Source of the DNA: Mitsuokella sp047974105
GTDB lineage: Bacteria > Bacillota > Negativicutes > Selenomonadales > Selenomonadaceae
Direction of reading: 5' to 3'
Assembly: GCF_047974105.1 (NCBI RefSeq)
Contig: NZ_JBHYRS010000003.1
Location: forward strand, 186,001-250,000
DNA: 64,000 nt
The position numbers and the translations under genes are program-made. Position 1 is the first letter of the stretch; each line of letters begins with the position of its first letter. Of this stretch, positions 59,325-64,000 are shown piece after piece. The notes beneath the pieces are model-generated. The model searched no databases. It was not told the origin of the DNA and was given only the letters and a program-made list of their open reading frames with translations.

Positions 59325-60569
59325 ATGACGACGAGTATGGCAGCGTCTCATGCTGCAGGCAAGAGACTGAAGGATGCAATTTTCGGTGCGAGTGCGGCCT
59401 GCCGCGAAGCAGCAGAAAAATACGGCGCTGATAAAGTCACGAATGCGACGATGGGTGTCATGATGGACGAGAACGGCAAATTTGCCAGCCTGCCGACGAT
59501 GGAACGCGTCTTCCGTTCGCTGTCGATTGAGGATTATGCCCGCTATGCACCGATTCCGGGCCTGCCGGACTATCTCGATGCTGTTCTCGATGCGACGTTT
59601 GCTGACCAGCGTCCGGAGGGCTATCTTGGTGCCATTGCTACTTCGGGCGGCACGGGTGCCATCCATCATGCTGTGGCCAACTACGCAGAGCGCGGTGATG
59701 AAGTCCTGACGGCCGACTGGTTCTGGGGCACGTACAATGTCATCTGCAACGAGTGCGGCTCGCATCTGACAAATTATCAGCTCTTTGATGAAAACAACAA
59801 TTTCAACATCAAGGATTACACGGCAAAAGTCGATGCCATCATGGCCAAGCAGGACAGCCTGCTTTCCATCATCAACACGCCGGCTCACAATCCGACGGGC
59901 TTCAGCCTGACGGAAGAGGACTGGGACAACGTCCTTGACCTTACGAAGAAATATGCAGCCAAGGGCAAGAAGATGAGTATTCTCGTCGATATTGCGTATA
60001 TCGATTATGCTGGTGAAAAGAACGAGACGCGCCGCTTCATGAAGAAATTCGGCAATCTGCCGGACAACATTCTCGTCATGTTCTCCTTCTCGATGTCGAA
60101 GGGCTATACGGCTTATGGCCAGCGCACGGGTGCACTCGTCGCCGTTTCCTCAAGCAAGGAAGTCATCACGGAGTTTAAGGAAATCAACAAGTACACGAGC
60201 CGTGCTACGTGGTCGAATATCAACCGCGGCGCGATGACGCTCCTCGCCCGCATCCAGCAGGACAAGAGTACGCTGGCTCAGTTTGAAAAGGAACGCGATG
60301 ATTACTACAAGATGATTCAGCATCGCGGCAATATCTTCATGGAAGATGCGAAGGCGTGCGGACTCAATGCCCTGCCGTACAAAGGCGGTTTCTTCCTCGC
60401 TGTGCCTGCGAAGGACCCGCAGGCCGTCTGCGACAAACTGCATGACGATTTGATTTTTGCCGTACCTTTGAAACTCGGTGTCCGCGTTGCTGCATGCTCG
60501 GTATCGGCTGACAAGATGAAGGGCATGGCACCGAAGGTTCTCAAGGCCCTGCAGGCTGTTGAAGGCTGA
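59325..60569 (+). CDS. Class I/II PLP-dependent aminotransferase
   Basis: The 414-residue protein is a fold-type I aminotransferase. It shows ATSGGTGAIHHAV near residue 105 (phosphate-binding loop region), DWFWGTYNVIC, NTPAHNPTGFSL near residue 187 with the conserved Asn-Pro, DIAYIDYAG with the Asp that contacts the pyridine ring, and the PLP lysine in SFSMSKGYTAYGQRTG near residue 260. The sequence resembles aspartate or aromatic aminotransferases, but the substrate is not settled. The ATG at 59325 has AGGAAG eight bases upstream; an in-frame ATG at 59262 lacks support. It is monocistronic. Confidence 0.88.
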   Translation: MTTSMAASHAAGKRLKDAIFGASAACREAAEKYGADKVTNATMGVMMDENGKFASLPTMERVFRSLSIEDYARYAPIPGLPDYLDAVLDATFADQRPEGYLGAIATSGGTGAIHHAVANYAERGDEVLTADWFWGTYNVICNECGSHLTNYQLFDENNNFNIKDYTAKVDAIMAKQDSLLSIINTPAHNPTGFSLTEEDWDNVLDLTKKYAAKGKKMSILVDIAYIDYAGEKNETRRFMKKFGNLPDNILVMFSFSMSKGYTAYGQRTGALVAVSSSKEVITEFKEINKYTSRATWSNINRGAMTLLARIQQDKSTLAQFEKERDDYYKMIQHRGNIFMEDAKACGLNALPYKGGFFLAVPAKDPQAVCDKLHDDLIFAVPLKLGVRVAACSVSADKMKGMAPKVLKALQAVEG

Positions 60570-60606
60570 TTCTTCTGTATCTCTGATTTTCATTGTATCG
60601 GTATAC

Positions 60607-60651
60607 AAGACCGGATATTCGTCTTACTGCAGACGGATGTTCGGTCTTTTT
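60607..60651 (+). terminator. Terminator after the aminotransferase gene
   Basis: AAGACCGGA (60607-60615) pairs with TTCGGTCTT (60640-60648, one G-T pair), and an inner CGTCT/AGACG stem lies between. A run of five T ends the element. Confidence 0.85.
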
Positions 60652-60721
60652 CTATGCCCGCACGAAATTTTTTTATTGATGTGTGTGTGGATTGATGTTA
60701 TAGTTAAATTGTTAAGGCTCG

Positions 60722-60750
60722 TTAACAATGTAAATAGATTTGTTTATAAT
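60722..60750 (+). promoter_or_regulatory. Promoter for the DUF47-pit operon
   Basis: TTAACA (60722-60727) and a perfect TATAAT (60745-60750) are 17 bases apart. TTAA-containing hexamers recur at 60704 and 60712 just upstream. Confidence 0.78.
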
Positions 60751-60770
60751 CTAGGAGGACGCAAGAGAAT

Positions 60771-61397
60771 ATGTTTAAGTTCAAGCAGAAGGACAGTGAG
60801 TTCTTTGACTTGTTCGTAGAAAGCGCCCAGTATTTTTACAAAGGCGCACTCATGATGGACGAAGTCATGCTGGATTACAGCAAGGCCGCTGACAAGGTAA
60901 AGGAAATTGTTGACCTCGAGCATCAGGCAGATGCAGTGAATGATAAGATCATCGACAAGCTGAACCTGACCTTCATCACGCCGATTGACCGCGAAGATAT
61001 CTACGCTCTGGCCAATGGACTCGATGATGGCGTGGATAATCTGCAGGGCACTTTGCAGCGCATTGTCATGTACCGCACGGGCAAGGCCATGAGCGGAGCG
61101 GTTACGCTGACGAAACTGCTCATCGAAAGTACGGAAGAAATCATTCGCGCGTTCTCACTGTTGAAGAACATCCGCAAAAATCAGGCACAGATCCTTGAAG
61201 CCACGCATAAGATTTGCCGGCTCGAGAGTGAAGGCGACCGCGTTTACCGTCATGAAGTGGCCTATCTCTTCGACAAGGAGAAGGACCCGATTGAACTGAT
61301 TAAGTGGAAGGACATTCTCGAGAATCTTGAGAATACACTGGACCACTGCGAGAAACTTTCGGATATGCTCAGGGGAGTGGTAATGAAGTATGCCTGA
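60771..61397 (+). CDS. DUF47 (PhoU-like) protein
   Basis: The 208-residue all-helical protein belongs to DUF47, a PhoU-related family almost always found beside Pit phosphate transporters. It begins FKQKDSEFFDLFVESAQYFYKGA and contains EHQADAVNDKIIDKLNLTFITPIDREDIYAL, the family signature with conserved acidic residues that in PhoU-type proteins bind metals, and ESEGDRVYRHEVAYLF near residue 150. It probably regulates the transporter; this is inference from context. AGGAGG precedes the ATG, and the stop overlaps pit by eight bases. Confidence 0.92.
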   Translation: MFKFKQKDSEFFDLFVESAQYFYKGALMMDEVMLDYSKAADKVKEIVDLEHQADAVNDKIIDKLNLTFITPIDREDIYALANGLDDGVDNLQGTLQRIVMYRTGKAMSGAVTLTKLLIESTEEIIRAFSLLKNIRKNQAQILEATHKICRLESEGDRVYRHEVAYLFDKEKDPIELIKWKDILENLENTLDHCEKLSDMLRGVVMKYA

Positions 61398-62388
61398 ACT
61401 CCAGCTCCTGATTTTTACGGTTATTGGGCTCGCACTGCTGTTTGACTTTATCAATGGCTTTCATGATACGGCGAATGCCATTGCTACATCGGTTTCGACG
61501 CGAGCCCTGCACCCGAGTCATGCCATTATCATGGCAGCTTTTTTGAACTTTCTCGGTGCCATGTACAGTACCGGCGTTGCCAAAACCATCGGTGCGGATA
61601 TCGTCAAGTCAGCCCAGCATGTCGATGAGCGCGTCATCATCGCGGCCCTCATCGGCGCGGTGGTCTGGAACCTCATCACCTGGTGGTTTGCCGTGCCGTC
61701 GAGTTCCTCGCATGCCTTGGTCGGCGGCGTCATTGGTGCCGTGCTTGTTTCGGTGGGTACGGATGGCCTGAACTTCTATGGCATTGGCAAGATTGTCTTA
61801 TCGCTGATTGCTTCGCCAATCATTGCCATTGCCACCGGCTGTATCGTTATGACTTTGCTGTTCCGCATTTTCGGGCGGTTCAGCCCTTCTGCCGTCAACG
61901 GCAAATTCAAGAAGATGCAGATTTTGTCGGCAGCCATGATGGCGTTCTCGCACGGCTCAAATGATGCGCAGAAGTCCATGGGTATCATCACGCTGGCGCT
62001 GCTCTCGGGCGGCTACATCGATGTCTTTGAGGTCCCGACGTATGTCAAAATTCTTGCAGCTACGGCCATGGCCTGCGGCACAGCTATCGGCGGCTGGCGC
62101 ATCATCAAGACCATTGGCGGTAAAATCTTTAAGCTTGAGCCGATTTCGGGCTTTGCCGCGGATCTCAACTCCTCGATGGTCATTTTCTCGGCTACGCTCC
62201 TGCATCTGCCGGTCTCGACGACGCATGTCGTTTCGGGTTCCATCATGGGCGTCGGCACAGCTAAGCGAGTCAATGCCGTGCGCTGGGGCGTTGCACAGCA
62301 GATGGTCACGGCCTGGGTCCTGACCATTCCGTGTACGGCTGTCATGGGCGCCGTTGCCTATCATTTTGTCTTGATGATTTTTAAGTAA
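61390..62388 (+). CDS. pit: Inorganic phosphate transporter, PiT family
   Basis: This 332-residue membrane protein carries phosphate with a cation. The duplicated family signature is visible as DFINGFHDTANAIATSVSTRAL near residue 20 and FSHGSNDAQKSMGIITLAL near residue 190. About nine to ten hydrophobic helices are apparent, with a short central loop around 165-180. The N-terminal helix ends early and the length is short but normal for Firmicutes. Overlap with the DUF47 gene points to joint expression; a long hairpin follows. Confidence 0.94.
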   Translation: MPELQLLIFTVIGLALLFDFINGFHDTANAIATSVSTRALHPSHAIIMAAFLNFLGAMYSTGVAKTIGADIVKSAQHVDERVIIAALIGAVVWNLITWWFAVPSSSSHALVGGVIGAVLVSVGTDGLNFYGIGKIVLSLIASPIIAIATGCIVMTLLFRIFGRFSPSAVNGKFKKMQILSAAMMAFSHGSNDAQKSMGIITLALLSGGYIDVFEVPTYVKILAATAMACGTAIGGWRIIKTIGGKIFKLEPISGFAADLNSSMVIFSATLLHLPVSTTHVVSGSIMGVGTAKRVNAVRWGVAQQMVTAWVLTIPCTAVMGAVAYHFVLMIFK

Positions 62389-62404
62389 AAGTCCATTCAT
62401 TTTT

Positions 62405-62435
62405 CTGACATTTGAACTGGAACATGTGTTACAAT
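62405..62435 (+). promoter_or_regulatory. Possible promoter for the nucleoside kinase gene, within the pit hairpin
   Basis: CTGACA (62405-62410) and TACAAT (62430-62435) are 19 bases apart, with TGT as an extended -10. The -10 lies in the top of the terminator hairpin. Confidence 0.35.
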
Positions 62436-62460
62436 AGAAGTAACACATGTTCCAGTTTTT
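62415..62460 (+). terminator. Terminator after pit
   Basis: A perfect 18-bp stem (62415-62432 with 62440-62457) encloses AATAGAA and is followed by TTT and then GTTTT. Confidence 0.88.
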
Positions 62461-62498
62461 GTTTTGACCGAATTTCGACAAAGGAAAGGGGCATTTTT

Positions 62499-64000
62499 AT
62501 GTTTGTTACCATTCGCAAAGCAAGAAATGTGCTGCCAAAGACCATGCCTCGTGACTTGGTGGCAGATTATCAGCAGGAGTATGCGAGCCGGATTGTCGCC
62601 GTGAAGCTCGACAATACCCTGCACGATTTGCAGACGCCCATAGGCAAGGCAAGATCGCTCGAGTTTGTCGAGCTCGAAAGCGAGGACGGCTGGATCATCT
62701 ATCGCCGTTCTGTCGAATTCTTGCTCATTATGGCAGTCCATGAACTCTATCCGGATGCTGAAGTGGCTGCGATGTTTCGTGCGAACAATGGACTTTACTG
62801 CGGCATTTCTATCCCGAATAAAAAACTGACACCGGCGATGGTGGAGGCTATCGAACGCGAGATGCGCATCATCGTGCAGGAAGACCGCCCGATTGTCAAA
62901 GAAGTCTTTCAGCGTGAAGATGCGGTAAAGCTGTTCAAGGAGACGAAACAGATTGAAAAAGCCAATCTCATCGCCTCGCTGACCATGCCAAAAGTCAGCA
63001 TCTACCGCTGCGGCGGCTACTACGACTATCTTTATGGTGCCATGATCGGTTCGACGGGACATCTCGACCGTTTTGCTCTGGATACATTTGAATCCGGCGT
63101 CCTGTTGCGCACACCGGACCTCAAGAGCAAAGGACAGGTGCCGCCTTCGGTGCCGCAGCCAAAGCTCTCAAGTGTTCTGAATGAGTCCAAGAATTGGGCC
63201 AATATCCTGCAGTGCCGCTATGTGACAGACCTCAACCGCGCGATTCGCTCGGGACGCATCGGCGAAGTCATCCGCGTCTCGGAAGCCCTGCAGGAAAAGC
63301 GCATTGCGGAAATTGCTGATCATATTGCCTCGCATTGCCAAAAACTGCGCCTGATTCTCATCGCAGGGCCGTCTTCTTCGGGCAAAACCTCTTTTGCCCA
63401 GCGCCTGCGCGTGCAGATGCAGGTTCTGGGGCTGCGCCCTGTTTCGATTTCCCTCGATAATTACTTTGTCAACCGTGAAGAGACGCCAAAGACACCGGAA
63501 GGGGCCTACGACTACGAGTGTCTGGAAGCACTTGATGTCGCTCTTTTCAATCAGGATATGCTCGGACTCCTGAAGGGCGAAGCCGTCGTGCTGCCGCGCT
63601 ATAATTTCAAGACAGGCGAACGCGAATGGGAAGGGCAGACGCCTTTGACTCTTGAAAAGAATCAGCCCATCATCGTGGAGGGCATTCATGGACTCAATGA
63701 GAAACTCACGGCTCAGATTCCGCGTGAGAATAAATTTAAGATTTACGTCAGCGCGTTGACACAGCTCAACATCGATGCCCATAACCGCATTCCGACAACG
63801 GATGCACGCCTGATGCGCCGTCTTGTGCGTGACTACCAGTTCCGCGGGGCCAGTGCGCTCAAAACCCTCAAGCAGTGGCCGGATGTCAGGAAGGGGGAGG
63901 AAAAGTACATCTTCCCGTATCAGGAAGAGGCCGATGTCATGTTCAATTCGGCCATGATTTATGAGCTCTCGGCACTGCGCCGCTATGCTGTCCCCATCCT
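62499..64000 (+). CDS. Nucleoside (uridine) kinase with TGS/threonyl-tRNA-synthetase-like N-terminus, 5' part
   Basis: At least 500 residues are visible before the right edge cuts the gene. The N-terminal half (about 1-260) resembles the TGS and editing-domain-like region of threonyl-tRNA synthetase, with GSTGHLDRFAL near residue 185. The second half is a uridine kinase-like P-loop domain: Walker A AGPSSSGKTSFAQRL near residue 290, SLDNYFVNREETP near 320 and IVEGIHGL near 390. This architecture is known as 'nucleoside kinase' in Firmicutes; the substrate is presumed uridine or cytidine. AAAGGAAAGGGG precedes the ATG. Confidence 0.9.
   Translation, partial: MFVTIRKARNVLPKTMPRDLVADYQQEYASRIVAVKLDNTLHDLQTPIGKARSLEFVELESEDGWIIYRRSVEFLLIMAVHELYPDAEVAAMFRANNGLYCGISIPNKKLTPAMVEAIEREMRIIVQEDRPIVKEVFQREDAVKLFKETKQIEKANLIASLTMPKVSIYRCGGYYDYLYGAMIGSTGHLDRFALDTFESGVLLRTPDLKSKGQVPPSVPQPKLSSVLNESKNWANILQCRYVTDLNRAIRSGRIGEVIRVSEALQEKRIAEIADHIASHCQKLRLILIAGPSSSGKTSFAQRLRVQMQVLGLRPVSISLDNYFVNREETPKTPEGAYDYECLEALDVALFNQDMLGLLKGEAVVLPRYNFKTGEREWEGQTPLTLEKNQPIIVEGIHGLNEKLTAQIPRENKFKIYVSALTQLNIDAHNRIPTTDARLMRRLVRDYQFRGASALKTLKQWPDVRKGEEKYIFPYQEEADVMFNSAMIYELSALRRYAVPI

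Noticed and set aside
1..64000. CRISPR arrays, insertion sequences, prophage or tRNA genes
   Set aside because: No regularly spaced repeats, transposase or phage-like genes, terminal inverted repeats with target duplications, or cloverleaf-forming segments were found when reading the gaps on both strands.

Overview
This window reads as a stretch of core chromosome from a GC-rich member of the Firmicutes. The class Negativicutes (Selenomonas/Mitsuokella-like) is my best guess. The supporting signs are gene neighbourhoods (rbgA-rnhB-yraN-yifB, miaB-mutS-mutL, separate but overlapping ispH and rpsA, a DUF512 protein beside der and plsY, PheB-hom-thrB), a tRNA-amidating GatCAB, zinc-type bL28, RNase J, SepF, class II aldolase, and sigma-A promoters with frequent TGn extended -10 elements. 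The genus is inferred, not shown. I found no tRNA, rRNA, insertion sequence, prophage or CRISPR array.

Layout. 1-9.1 kb holds the end of rbgA, then rnhB, yraN, a YifB/ComM ATPase, priA and gatCAB. 9.1-16.9 kb holds a HAD phosphatase, an RNA uracil methyltransferase, an AT-richer orphan UDG-fold protein, an overlapping c-di-GMP phosphodiesterase/cyclase pair, sepF and a PepD dipeptidase. 17-26 kb holds miaB, mutS, mutL, a methyltransferase and RNase J with a leader of nearly 300 nt. 26-37.5 kb holds dnaE, then a long run dacF-rluB-flavoprotein-aroA-cmk-plsC, then ispH-rpsA. 37.5-41 kb holds the DUF512 protein, der and plsY. 41-49 kb holds pheB-hom-thrB, cca, a gamma carbonic anhydrase-like gene, ndk, a cobalamin adenosyltransferase and an EF-G-like GTPase. 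49-57.4 kb is mixed in strand: rpmB and pepF (-), a B12-binding radical SAM protein and a Cof phosphatase (+), then fba, rluD and uraA (-). 57.4-64 kb holds lysC with an internal beta-subunit start, an aminotransferase, a DUF47-Pit phosphate pair and the start of a nucleoside kinase.

The genes mostly serve translation (GatCAB, RbgA, bS1, bL28, MiaB, RluB/D, Der, CCA), DNA replication and repair (DnaE, PriA, MutSL, RNase HII), envelope and lipid work (DacF, PlsC, PlsY, IspH, SepF) and amino-acid synthesis (AroA, LysC, Hom, ThrB). LysC, Hom and ThrB together cover much of the route from aspartate to threonine, but in two separate transcription units.

I did not find a clearly new multi-gene system. 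The observations most worth a second look are the coupled c-di-GMP pair with a cysteine-rich sensor, the DUF512 and DUF4080 radical-SAM-type proteins, the compositionally odd UDG-like gene, the RNase J and uraA leaders, the inverted repeat around the fba promoter, and the internal lysC start.
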